Source of the DNA: Streptomyces alboflavus
GTDB lineage: Bacteria > Actinomycetota > Actinomycetes > Streptomycetales > Streptomycetaceae
Direction: 5' to 3'
DNA length: 64,000 nt
Assembly (NCBI RefSeq): GCF_000716675.1
Contig: NZ_JNXT01000036.1
Span: forward strand, 1 to 64,000
The translations under genes were made by a program, and so were the position numbers. Positions 56,181 through 64,000 of the stretch are shown here, one piece after another (position 1 is the stretch's first letter; each line of letters starts with the position of its first letter). A model generated the notes under the pieces. The model did not search any database and was not told the DNA's origin. It saw only the letters and a list, made by a program, of their open reading frames with translations.

Positions 56181-58070
56181 GTGACTGAATCACCCATGAT
56201 CTCCAAGCTGTTGGTCGCCAACCGGGGCGAGATCGCCTGCCGTGTCTTCCGTACGTGCCGTGCGCTCGGCATCGCCACGGTCGCCGTGCACTCCGACGCC
56301 GACGCGGACGCGCCGCACGTACGCGAGGCCGACGAGGCGGTACGCCTGCCGGGGGCGGCGCCGGCCGAGACGTATCTGCGCGGCGAGCTGATCGTGAAGG
56401 CCGCGCAGGCGGCGGGCGCCGACGCGGTCCACCCCGGCTACGGCTTCCTGTCGGAGAACGCCTCCTTCGCGCGGGCCGTCGCCGACGCGGGCCTGCTGTG
56501 GATCGGACCGCCGCCGGAGGCCATCGAGGCGATGGCGTCCAAGACGCGCGCCAAGGAGCTGATGGGCCTCGCGCCGCTCGCCGTGGACGCGGTCACGGAG
56601 GCCGACCTGCCGGTGCTCGTGAAGGCGGCCGCGGGCGGTGGCGGGCGCGGCATGCGGGTCGTACGGGAACTGGACGCCCTGAAGGGAGAGTTGGAGGCCG
56701 CGCGGGCCGAGGCGGCGAGCGCCTTCGGGGACGGCGAGGTGTTCGTCGAGCCGTACGTCGAGGGCGGGCGGCACGTCGAGGTGCAGGTCATGGCCGACGC
56801 GCACGGGACGGTGTGGGCGCTCGGGACGCGCGACTGCACGCTCCAGCGCCGCCACCAGAAGGTCATCGAGGAGGCCCCGGCGCCCGGGCTCACCGACGCG
56901 CAGGTGCGCGGCCTGCACGAGGTGGCGGTGCGGGCCGCCCGCGCCACCGACTACCGGGGCGCGGGCACCGTCGAGTTCCTGCTCGCCGCCGACGGCAGCG
57001 CGCACTTCCTGGAGATGAACACCCGCCTCCAGGTCGAACACCCCGTCACGGAGGCCGTGTTCGGCCTCGACCTCGTCGCGCTGCAGCTCCGGATCGCCGA
57101 GGGCGAGCCGCTGCCGGGCCCGCAGCCCCCGCCCGCGCACGGGCACGCCGTCGAGGCCCGCCTGTACGCGGAGGACCCGGCGGCAGGATGGGCCCCGCAG
57201 ACCGGCACCCTGCACCGCGTCGCCGTGCCCGACGGGGTGCGCCTCGACTCCGGCTACGCGGACGGCGACTCCGTCGGCGTGCACTACGACGCGATGCTGG
57301 CGAAGGTCGTCGCCCACGCGCCGACCCGCGCCGAGGCCCTGCGCAAGCTCGCGGGCGCCCTGGACCGGACCGTGGTCCACGGCCCGGTCACCAACCGCGA
57401 ACTCCTCGTACGCTCCCTGCGGCACCCGGAGTTCGCGTCGGCCCGCATGGACACCTCGTTCTACGACCGGCACCTGCCCGGCCTCACCGAGCCCGCCGCG
57501 GGCCCCGCCGTCCGGTACGCGCCGCTGGCCGCCGCCCTCGCCGACGCCTGCGGCCGCTCCCGCTTCGGCGGCTGGCGCAACCTGCGCTCGCAGCCCCAGG
57601 TCAAGCGGTACCGGACCGTGGCCGACGGCGTCGAGCACGAGGTCAGGTACACGCACACGCGGGGCGGCCCGGTCGCCGACGGCGTGCGCGTGGTGCGGGC
57701 CGCGCCCGACACCGTCGTGCTCGAAGTGGACGGTGTGCGGCGGGAGTTCACCGTGACGTCGTACGGCGGCGGGCGCGTGTACGTCGGGAACGTGGCCCTC
57801 GACGCCCTGTCGCTCCTTCCCGAGCCCACCGTGCGGCAGGAGCCGGGCTCGCTGCTCGCGCCGATGCCGGGCACCGTCCTGCGGGTCGCGGAGGGCCTGG
57901 TGGAGGGCGCGCGGGTCGAGGCGGGGCAGCCGGTGGTGTGGCTGGAGGCGATGAAGATGGAGCACCGCGTGGTGGCCCCCGCCGCGGGCGTCCTCGCCGC
58001 GCTGCACGCCGTACCGGGGCGGCAGGTCGAGGTGGGCGCGCTGCTGGCGGTGGTCCAGGAGGACGCGTAG
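56181..58070 (+). CDS. acyl-CoA carboxylase alpha subunit (biotin carboxylase/BCCP)
   Basis: A 629-residue protein. The biotin carboxylase domain (KLLVANRGEIACRVFRTCRA, ATP-grasp VLVKAAAGGGGRGMRVV, FLEMNTRLQVEHPVTE) is joined through a linker to a C-terminal BCCP domain with the biotin motif EAMKM (Lys592). It is the AccA1-like partner of the beta subunit six bases upstream. GTG 56181 has AGGAAAG. Together they carboxylate a branched 2-enoyl-CoA. Confidence 0.93.
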   Translation: MTESPMISKLLVANRGEIACRVFRTCRALGIATVAVHSDADADAPHVREADEAVRLPGAAPAETYLRGELIVKAAQAAGADAVHPGYGFLSENASFARAVADAGLLWIGPPPEAIEAMASKTRAKELMGLAPLAVDAVTEADLPVLVKAAAGGGGRGMRVVRELDALKGELEAARAEAASAFGDGEVFVEPYVEGGRHVEVQVMADAHGTVWALGTRDCTLQRRHQKVIEEAPAPGLTDAQVRGLHEVAVRAARATDYRGAGTVEFLLAADGSAHFLEMNTRLQVEHPVTEAVFGLDLVALQLRIAEGEPLPGPQPPPAHGHAVEARLYAEDPAAGWAPQTGTLHRVAVPDGVRLDSGYADGDSVGVHYDAMLAKVVAHAPTRAEALRKLAGALDRTVVHGPVTNRELLVRSLRHPEFASARMDTSFYDRHLPGLTEPAAGPAVRYAPLAAALADACGRSRFGGWRNLRSQPQVKRYRTVADGVEHEVRYTHTRGGPVADGVRVVRAAPDTVVLEVDGVRREFTVTSYGGGRVYVGNVALDALSLLPEPTVRQEPGSLLAPMPGTVLRVAEGLVEGARVEAGQPVVWLEAMKMEHRVVAPAAGVLAALHAVPGRQVEVGALLAVVQEDA

Positions 58071-58162
58071 CCGACCGCGGCCCACCAGGAGGCGGGGCCG
58101 CGACCGGCGCAGGAAGACGTACAGCTCACTGTGGTCAAGGAAGACGTACAGGAGGAAGAACT

Positions 58163-59326
58163 GTGAACGCTCCCGTGCTCGAGACCGAGGAACACCAGGC
58201 GCTGCGCGCGGCCGTCGCGGCGCTCGGCAAGCGCTACGGACGGGACTACATGACCCGTGTCGTGCGGGACGAGGGCCACCCCGACGAGCTGTGGGCGGAC
58301 GCCGCCAAGCTGGGCTACCTGGGGGTGAACCTGCCCGAGGAGTACGGCGGCGGGGGCGGCGGCATCGCCGAACTCTCCATCATCCTGGAGGAGTTGGGGG
58401 CGGCGGGCAGCCCGCTCCTGATGATGGTGGTGTCCCCGGCGATCTGCGGCACGGTGATCGCACGCTTCGGCACCGAGGCGCAGCAGCAGACGTGGCTGCC
58501 GGGGCTCGCCGACGGCAGCCGCACGATGGCGTTCGGCATCACCGAGCCCGACGCGGGCTCCAACTCGCACCGCATCACCACCACCGCCCGCAGGGACGGC
58601 GACGACTGGATCCTGACCGGCCGCAAGGTCTTCATCTCCGGCGTGGACATCGCCGACGCGACCCTGATCGTCGGCCGCACCGAGGACGCCCGCACCGGCA
58701 AGCTGAAGCCCTGCCTGTTCATCGTCCCGCGTGACGCCCCGGGCTTCGCCCGCCACCGCATCGACATGGAACTCCAGGCCCCGGAGAAGCAGTTCGAGCT
58801 GGTCCTCGACGAGGTGCGGCTGCCCGCCGACGCCCTCGTCGGCGACGAGGACGCCGGGCTGCTCCAGCTCTTCGCCGGGCTCAACCCGGAGCGGATCATG
58901 ACGGCCGCGTTCTCCCTCGGCATGGCGCGCTTCGCCCTCGCGCAGGCCGTCGCGTACGCCAAGGAGCGCAGCGTCTGGAAGTCCCCGATCGGCGCCCACC
59001 AGGCCATCGCCCACCCCCTCGCCCAGTCCCACATCGAGATCGAACTGGCCCGCCTGATGATGCAGAAGGCGGCCCGGCTCTACGACGACGGGGACGACCT
59101 GGGTGCGGGCGAGGCCGCGAACATGGCGAAGTTCGCGGCGGCGGACGCCTGTGTGAAGGCCGTCGACCAGGCCGTGCACACCCTCGGCGGGAACGGCCTG
59201 ACCAAGGAGTTCGGGCTCGCCTCGCTGATCGTGGCGTCGCGGGTCGCACGGATCGCGCCGGTGAGCCGGGAGATGATCCTGAACTTCGTGTCCCACCAGA
59301 GCCTCGGCCTGCCCAAGTCGTACTAG
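58163..59326 (+). CDS. acyl-CoA dehydrogenase
   Basis: A 387-residue flavin acyl-CoA dehydrogenase: LGVNLPEEYGGGGGGIAELS, FGITEPDAGSNSHRITTTA, FISGVDIADATLIVGRTED, and VHTLGGNGLTKEFGLAS. It would form the 2,3-double bond that the carboxylase needs, as citronellyl-CoA dehydrogenase (AtuD) does. The catalytic base position is not obvious to me. GTG 58163 follows AGGAGG by eight bases. The 92-base gap before it holds two copies of GGAAGACGTACAG. Confidence 0.9.
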   Translation: MNAPVLETEEHQALRAAVAALGKRYGRDYMTRVVRDEGHPDELWADAAKLGYLGVNLPEEYGGGGGGIAELSIILEELGAAGSPLLMMVVSPAICGTVIARFGTEAQQQTWLPGLADGSRTMAFGITEPDAGSNSHRITTTARRDGDDWILTGRKVFISGVDIADATLIVGRTEDARTGKLKPCLFIVPRDAPGFARHRIDMELQAPEKQFELVLDEVRLPADALVGDEDAGLLQLFAGLNPERIMTAAFSLGMARFALAQAVAYAKERSVWKSPIGAHQAIAHPLAQSHIEIELARLMMQKAARLYDDGDDLGAGEAANMAKFAAADACVKAVDQAVHTLGGNGLTKEFGLASLIVASRVARIAPVSREMILNFVSHQSLGLPKSY

Positions 59327-59335
59327 GGAGTTCTG

Positions 59336-60097
59336 ATGGAGTTCCGGACAGCTTCTGTCCTGGTCTCGGCTCCCGACCGGGGCATCGTCACGCTCACCCT
59401 GGACTCGCCCGCCAACCGCAACGCGCTCTCGGCGGCGCTGGTGGCCGAACTGGCGGGTGCGCTCACCGAGTTGAGCGCGGACGAAGACGTCCGCGCGATC
59501 GTGCTCAGCCACACCGGCACCACCTTCTGCGCGGGCGCCGACCTGCGCGAACCGCCGGACCGCGGGGCGTTCGTGGCGCTGCTCCGCCAGCTCGTGGAGC
59601 TGCCCAAGCCGGTCGTCGCGCGGGTGCGCGGGCACGTCAGGGCGGGCGGGCTCGGGCTGCTCGGGGCCTGCGACATCGTGGTGGCGGGCGGCCCGGACGT
59701 GTCGTTCGCGCTGACCGAGGTGCACATCGGGGTGGTGCCCGCGGTGATCTCCCTGACGCTCCTGCCGCGCCTGGACGCGCGGGCGGCGAGCCGCTACTAC
59801 CTCACCGGTGAGCGCTTCGGCGGGGCGGAGGCGGCCCGGATCGGCCTGGTCACGGCGTACGCGGGCGCCGACGACGGCGTCGGTGTGGTCCTGGAGCCCG
59901 TACTCGAAGGGCTGCGCAAGGCCGCTCCGGGGGCGCTGGCCGACGCGAAGAAACTCGTCACGGCTAGGGTTCTTGACGCATTCGACAAGGAAACGGACGC
60001 CCTCGTGACCCTCTCCGCCCACCGCTTCGGCTCCGCCGAGGCCAAGGAGGGGATGGAGGCGTTCCTGGAACGACGGGAGCGTTCATGGGCGCTGTGA
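59336..60097 (+). CDS. enoyl-CoA hydratase/isomerase
   Basis: A 253-residue crotonase-fold protein. Oxyanion hole in FCAGADLRE and RGHVRAGGLGLLGACDI; FALTEVHIGVVPAVISL covers the acid/base region. In the proposed pathway it hydrates the glutaconyl-CoA-type product of the carboxylase (AtuE-like). It starts ten bases after the dehydrogenase stop. Its 3' end lies inside a four-copy repeat that also carries the TetR start. Confidence 0.9.
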   Translation: MEFRTASVLVSAPDRGIVTLTLDSPANRNALSAALVAELAGALTELSADEDVRAIVLSHTGTTFCAGADLREPPDRGAFVALLRQLVELPKPVVARVRGHVRAGGLGLLGACDIVVAGGPDVSFALTEVHIGVVPAVISLTLLPRLDARAASRYYLTGERFGGAEAARIGLVTAYAGADDGVGVVLEPVLEGLRKAAPGALADAKKLVTARVLDAFDKETDALVTLSAHRFGSAEAKEGMEAFLERRERSWAL

Positions 60098-60182
60098 CCG
60101 AGGAGCGCCGATGGGTGCGGTGGACCGAGGAGTGCCGACGGGTGCGGTGGGCCGAGGAGCGCCGATGGGCGCCGTGACCGAG
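60077..60182. repeat. 26/27-bp tandem repeat carrying start signals
   Basis: Four copies of GAGCGCCGATGGGTGCGGTG-type units (60077-60102, 60103-60129, 60130-60156, 60157-60182), three of which hold ATGGG after GAGGAG or a relative. The first contains the end of the enoyl-CoA hydratase gene and the last the preferred start of the TetR gene. Confidence 0.9.
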
Positions 60183-60773
60183 GACGACCGCGCGCCCAAG
60201 CAGGACCGCAGCCGGGTCACCCGGCAGCGGCTCCTGGAGGCGGCCGTGTCCTGCCTGGCCGAGCACGGCTGGGCGGGCTCGACGGTCTCCGTGGTGGCGG
60301 AGCGGGCCGGGGTGTCGCGCGGCGCCGCCCAGCACCACTTCCGCACCCGCGAGGAACTCTTCACGGCCGCCGTCGAGTACGTCGCCGAGGAGCGGTCGGC
60401 CGCGCTGCGCGGGCTCTTCCCCGAGGGGGCCGCCGCCGGGGCCGACCGGACCGCTGTGGTCGCGGCCCTGGTCGACCTCTACACCGGCCCGCTGTTCCGG
60501 GCCGCCCTGCAGCTGTGGGTCGCCGCCTCCAACGAGGCCCAACTCGGGCCGAGGGTCGCCGAGTTGGAGGCCCGGGTCGGCCGTGAGACGCATCGCATCG
60601 CGGTGGAGCTGCTCGGGGCCGACGAGAGTGTGGCCGGGGTGCGGGAGACCGTCCAGGGGCTCCTGGACATGGCGCGTGGCCTCGGGCTCGCGAATCTCCT
60701 CACGGACGACGGGGCGCGGCGGAAGCGGGTGGTGGTGGAGTGGGGGCGCCTGGTGGACGAGGCGCTGCGCTGA
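60165..60773 (+). CDS. TetR-family regulator of the catabolic operon
   Basis: A 202-residue TetR regulator. The HTH is VSVVAERAGVSRGAAQHHFR. ATG 60165 is preferred because MGAVTEDDRAPKQDRSRVTR is clean and GAGGAG precedes it; ATG 60111 would add an 18-residue repeat-encoded extension and has the same type of site. Being last in the operon, it is a natural local repressor, comparable with AtuR. The palindrome at 51913-51930 is its candidate operator. Confidence 0.88.
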   Translation: MGAVTEDDRAPKQDRSRVTRQRLLEAAVSCLAEHGWAGSTVSVVAERAGVSRGAAQHHFRTREELFTAAVEYVAEERSAALRGLFPEGAAAGADRTAVVAALVDLYTGPLFRAALQLWVAASNEAQLGPRVAELEARVGRETHRIAVELLGADESVAGVRETVQGLLDMARGLGLANLLTDDGARRKRVVVEWGRLVDEALR

Positions 60774-61016
60774 GCCTCTCCCCAACCCCGCCCCTTCCCG
60801 AACCGGGGGCTGCGCCCCCGGACCCCCGCTGATCGGCGCTCCGCGCCTCGTCCTCAAACGCCGGACGGGCTAGAAACTTCCCCGGGGCGGGCTGGAACCG
60901 TGCCGCACCGGCGAGATATCCAGCCCCTCCGGCGTTTGAGGAGCGGGGGTCTGGGGGCGGAGCCCCCATTACGGGAAGGGGGCGGGATTGGGGAGCCCCC
61001 GGCAGGGCCCCGCCCC
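60774..61016. repeat. large imperfect inverted repeat between convergent genes
   Basis: The arm at 60780-60871 (core TCAAACGCCGGACGGGCT) and the arm at 60921-60993 (core AGCCCCTCCGGCGTTTGAGG) pair over about 70 bases, with about 20 unpaired bases in the left arm. The core is a dispersed Streptomyces intergenic repeat. It may terminate both transcripts. No gene is visible. Confidence 0.75.
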
Positions 61017-62117
61017 TCAGCCCGAAATCCCGCCGAACCCCGAAATCTCCCGAGGGCTCCGCGCAGCGGGGCCGACGTACCGAGCGGACGGCCGCACCAA
61101 GCGCCCCGTCCGCTTCTGCTCAAGAATGTGCGCCGACCACCCGGCGGTACGGGCGCACGTGAACATCGACGTGAACATGTGCGCGGGCACCTCGGCGAAG
61201 TCGAGGACGATCGCCGCCCAGAACTCCACGTTGGTGGCGAGCACCCGGTCGGGCCGACGGGCGTGCAACTCGTCCAGGGCGGCCTTCTCCAGCGCCTCGG
61301 CGACCTCGAACCGGGGCGCACCCAGCTCGCGGGCGGTACGCCGCAGGACACGGGCGCGCGGGTCCTCGGCACGGTAGACGCGGTGACCGAAGCCCATCAG
61401 GCGCTCACCCTTGTCGAGGGCGCGCTTGACGTAGGCGACGGCGTCGCCGGTGCGCTCGATCTCCTCGATCATGCCGAGGACGCGGGAGGGCGCACCGCCG
61501 TGCAGGGGGCCCGACATGGCGCCGACGGCGCCGGACAGCGCGGCGGCCACGTCGGCGCCGGTGGAGGCGATGACGCGGGCGGTGAAGGTGGAGGCGTTCA
61601 TGCCGTGCTCGGCGGCGGACGTCCAGTAGGCGTCGACGGCCTGGACGTGTCGCGGATCGGGCTCACCGCGCCAGCGCCGCATGAACCGCTCCACGACGGT
61701 CTCGGCCTTGTCGATCTCGCGCTGCGGGACCATGGGCAGGCCCTGGCCGCGCGCGGACTGGGCGACGTAGGAGAGGGCCATGACGGCGGCGCGGGCGAGG
61801 TCGTCGCGGGCCTGGGCCTCGTCGATGTCCAGGAGCGGGCGCAGGCCCCACACGGGGGCGAGCATGGCGAGCGCGGACTGGACGTCGACGCGGATGTCCC
61901 CGGAGTGCACGGGGATCGGGAACGGCTCGGCCGGAGGCAGGCCGGGGTCGAAGGCGCCGTCGACGAGCAGGCCCCACACGTTGCCGAAGGAGACGCTGCC
62001 GACCAGGTCCTCGATGTCGACGCCCCGATAGCGCAGGGCACCGCCTTCCTTGTCCGGTTCGGCGATCTCCGTCTCGAACGCGACGACTCCCTCAAGCCCG
62101 GGTACGAAGTCGGACAT
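61017..62117 (-). CDS. citrate synthase (second-type)
   Basis: A 366-residue citrate synthase. SGPLHGGAPSRVLGM and GFGHRVYRAEDPRARV carry the two active-site His; the Asp is in the later VEFWAAIVLDF region or near it. The start FVPGLEGVVAFETEIAEPDK is the short actinobacterial form. ATG 62117 has AGGAG seven bases upstream. It condenses acetyl-CoA (or propionyl-CoA, as in methylcitrate synthase) with oxaloacetate; which one is not decidable here. It is divergent from pdxH. Confidence 0.9.
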   Translation of the reverse strand: MSDFVPGLEGVVAFETEIAEPDKEGGALRYRGVDIEDLVGSVSFGNVWGLLVDGAFDPGLPPAEPFPIPVHSGDIRVDVQSALAMLAPVWGLRPLLDIDEAQARDDLARAAVMALSYVAQSARGQGLPMVPQREIDKAETVVERFMRRWRGEPDPRHVQAVDAYWTSAAEHGMNASTFTARVIASTGADVAAALSGAVGAMSGPLHGGAPSRVLGMIEEIERTGDAVAYVKRALDKGERLMGFGHRVYRAEDPRARVLRRTARELGAPRFEVAEALEKAALDELHARRPDRVLATNVEFWAAIVLDFAEVPAHMFTSMFTCARTAGWSAHILEQKRTGRLVRPSARYVGPAARSPREISGFGGISG

Positions 62118-62409
62118 CAGGCGGCTCCTCATGATGTGGGCGACACGGTGTGTACGGCGGTGTGTGCACGACGGTGTGTGTGGCTGGCATGTGTACGACC
62201 CGAGGCCTTGGCTCTGGGGTCGGGGTAACCCGGTGATGCCCCGCGCGGCCGGAGGTCACCCAACCGACACGGCTTCGGAACGATAACCCTTGGTGCCACC
62301 CTTGGCGATGGACTGCGGCACCCAGTGCCACACATCACCTTCCGATGGGTGTGTGCGCCCGTCGACTGCCGCTGTGGGGCGAGGTGTTCGTATACGGCAG
62401 GATGACCAC
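62118..62409. promoter_or_regulatory. divergent promoter region citrate synthase/pdxH
   Basis: No gene is supported. The first 70 bases contain GTGTG-rich imperfect repeats (ACGGTGTGTACGGCGGTGTG type). A GTATAC sequence at about 62391 could be part of the pdxH -10 element. Confidence 0.4.
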
Positions 62410-63141
62410 GTGACCGACTTCCGTGCCACCGCCCCCGACGCGCCCGGGCCTGCTGCTTCCGGCCTCGGCGGCGCCCTCTCCGACGTGGCCGCGATGCGTG
62501 CGCAGTACCGCGCCGAGGGCATCGCCGAGGCCGACTTCCCCGCCGATCCCGTCGAGCAGTTCGGGCACTGGTTCGCGGCCGCGGCCGCCGAGGCCGCCGC
62601 CGACGACGGGGTGATCCGGGAGCCGAACGCCATGGTCGTGTCGACCGCCGACGCGGACGGGCGGCCGAGCTCCCGCACGGTGCTCCTGAAGGGCTACGAC
62701 GCGCGGGGCTTCGTCTTCTACACCAACTACGAGTCCCGCAAGGCCCGCGACATCGACGCCAACGCGCATGTCTCGCTGCTCTTCCCCTGGCATCCGATGG
62801 CCCGGCAGGTGATCGTCGCCGGTACGGCGGAGCGGATCGGGCGGGACGAGACCGTGCGGTACTTCCGGGGGCGGCCGCACGGGTCGCAGCTCGGCGCCTG
62901 GGCCAGCGCCCAGTCGTCCGTGATCGCCTCGCGGGACGAACTGGACGCCGCGTACGCGGAGTTGGCGGCGCGCTATCCCGAGGGCGAGCAGGTCCCGGCG
63001 CCGCCCAACTGGGGCGGCTACCGCGTCGCCCCGCTGACCGTCGAGTTCTGGCAGGGCCGCACGAACCGGCTGCACGACCGCCTCGTCTACAGCCGCGCCA
63101 CTCCGGACGCGCCCTGGGTCCTGCGGCGCCTCAGCCCCTGA
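62410..63141 (+). CDS. pdxH: pyridoxamine 5'-phosphate oxidase
   Basis: A 243-residue FMN enzyme. [47 protein letters not shown] and the C-terminal [16 protein letters not shown] with final RRLSP are diagnostic of PdxH. It oxidises pyridoxamine or pyridoxine phosphate to PLP. GTG 62410 fits AGGA upstream, and the family start follows an Ala/Pro-rich stretch. It is monocistronic. Confidence 0.95.
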   Translation: MTDFRATAPDAPGPAASGLGGALSDVAAMRAQYRAEGIAEADFPADPVEQFGHWFAAAAAEAAADDGVIREPNAMVVSTADADGRPSSRTVLLKGYDARGFVFYTNYESRKARDIDANAHVSLLFPWHPMARQVIVAGTAERIGRDETVRYFRGRPHGSQLGAWASAQSSVIASRDELDAAYAELAARYPEGEQVPAPPNWGGYRVAPLTVEFWQGRTNRLHDRLVYSRATPDAPWVLRRLSP

Positions 63142-63220
63142 CCGGGCGGCGGCGGCCTCGTGGCGGGGCCGATCGTGGGGCCGGGGGTGGCCGGGGCCTG
63201 TCCGGCCCATCGGGCAGGCC

Positions 63221-64000
63221 CTAGGACCCCGCGAGGACCCCGTCCAGGAACGGCTCGATCGCCTGGCGCCAGCCCTCCGGCTGGTCGTAGTGCACGAGGT
63301 GGCCGGCGTCGGGCACTTCCGCGTACGCCCCGCGGGGCAGGACGCGGACCATCTCCTGGGACTCGGCCCGGCCCAGCTCGCCGTCGAGCCCGCGCACGAC
63401 GAGCGCGGGGCACTGGACCTGGACCAGCTCCTCCCAGTGCGCGTCGTACACCCAGGTCTCCCGGGACTTCAGCATCTGCGCGGGGTCGAAGACCGGCCGC
63501 CAGCCGTCCTCGCCCTCGGCCATGACCTCGGAGAAGAACGCCCCGCGCGAGGGATTCGGCCGCTCCACCCACGGATCGTCCTCGCCGAACCACTTCCGCA
63601 CGTCCGCGAGCGTCGCGAACGGCACCGGCCACGACTTGAACCAGTCCTCCCACTCCCGCTGGGAGGCGGCGCCGAGGGCGGACGCGCGCATGTCGCAGAT
63701 GATCAGGCCCCGGACCAGGTCCGGGCGGCGCGCGGCGAGCTGCCAGGCGGTGAGCGCGCCCATGGAGTGCCCGATGAGCACGGCGGGCGCGAGGCCCAGC
63801 TGCTCCAGGGCGGCCTCGGCGTCGTCCACGTACGCCCCGCGGTCGTACGGTCCGTCGGCCGGTTTGTCGCTCTGGCCGTGGCCCCGCTGGTCGAGCGCGA
63901 CCGCGCGGTGGCGCTCGGAGAGCCAGCGTGCCGTGCCCGCCCAGTGCGAGGCGCGACCCATCAGGCCGTGCAGTAACAGCACTCCGCCCGGGGGCGAGTC
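63221..64000 (-). CDS. alpha/beta hydrolase with TTA codon (5' end outside window)
   Basis: At least 260 residues of an alpha/beta hydrolase. VLLLHGLMG is the HG oxyanion motif, LIGHSMGALTAWQ holds the nucleophile Ser, VRGLDGELG the acid region and PDAGHLVHYD the His. The frame stays open to the window edge, so the start lies beyond 64000. A Leu TTA codon (63974-63976) sits in the conserved LLLHG block, so translation should need the bldA tRNA. The substrate is unknown. Confidence 0.85.
   Translation of the reverse strand, partial: DSPPGGVLLLHGLMGRASHWAGTARWLSERHRAVALDQRGHGQSDKPADGPYDRGAYVDDAEAALEQLGLAPAVLIGHSMGALTAWQLAARRPDLVRGLIICDMRASALGAASQREWEDWFKSWPVPFATLADVRKWFGEDDPWVERPNPSRGAFFSEVMAEGEDGWRPVFDPAQMLKSRETWVYDAHWEELVQVQCPALVVRGLDGELGRAESQEMVRVLPRGAYAEVPDAGHLVHYDQPEGWRQAIEPFLDGVLAGS

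Noticed and set aside
57461..60022. 853-residue minus-strand frame opposite the catabolic operon
   Set aside because: It is the mirror of four well-supported enzymes and has shadow composition only.

Overview
The window is a stretch of Streptomyces chromosome. The evidence is very high G+C with strong third-position GC bias, frequent GTG starts and 4-base start/stop overlaps. Typical families are present: Scr1-type HTH/DUF397 pairs, DUF2530, mycothiol-type TIGR03084, secreted FG-GAP proteins and streptogrisin-like protease sequence. Leucine TTA codons are nearly absent; I see them in only two genes. I found no rRNA, tRNA, CRISPR array or insertion sequence. The gene order, ending in a citrate synthase next to pdxH, looks like core-region synteny broken up by accessory patches.

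Layout. 1-5.5 kb: a large GHKL/sacsin-like ATPase and two tandem secreted paralogues. 5.5-12.3 kb: a CtpE-like P-type ATPase, DUF2530, an NCS2 purine permease, a small ribbon-helix-helix protein and a MarR-MFS operon with a clear operator. 12.4-20 kb: small metabolic and regulatory genes (GNAT, thpR, aldo/keto reductase, Uma2, MarR/AhpD-like pair, VOC, DUF1801), an HTH-TM-extracellular protein and a secreted protein. 20-25.4 kb: a coupled pair of secreted FG-GAP/VCBS proteins and a DUF418 membrane protein. 25.4-32 kb: an accessory patch. It has a DUF397 remnant, a protease gene missing its 5' end, a lipoprotein, a Scr1-type HTH/DUF397 pair, a winged-helix-like protein with a TTA codon, and a P-loop NTPase with 32-residue C-terminal repeats and a conflict-system-like leader peptide. 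32-44 kb: four regulator/target pairs (TetR/NmrA, AraC/MBL hydrolase and membrane protein, TetR/DrrAB-type ABC exporter), secreted hydrolases and serC. 44.5-48.5 kb: a large FAD/Fe-S oxidoreductase and an EamA exporter with a paired palindrome in front. 48.5-51.8 kb: a second accessory patch. It has an XRE-TPR regulator, a resolvase-like protein, a gene cut by an in-frame TGA, a small Cys protein, and a PIN-type toxin-antitoxin pair framed by a 26-bp palindromic operator and a 38-bp palindromic terminator. 52-60.8 kb: an eight-gene catabolic operon (TIGR03084, AtuA, carboxylase beta and alpha subunits, acyl-CoA dehydrogenase, enoyl-CoA hydratase, TetR) whose content parallels the Pseudomonas atu pathway for acyclic isoprenoids. 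61-64 kb: citrate synthase, pdxH and a bldA-type (TTA) alpha/beta hydrolase cut by the window edge.

Themes. Many divergent promoters carry readable palindromic operators, so several regulator-target assignments can be proposed from sequence alone. Four separate gene ends carry tandem duplications that include the stop or start codon (17484, 38112, 38227, 60077). The strongest leads are the atu-like operon, the NTPase patch, the broken gene at 50360 and the toxin-antitoxin operator.
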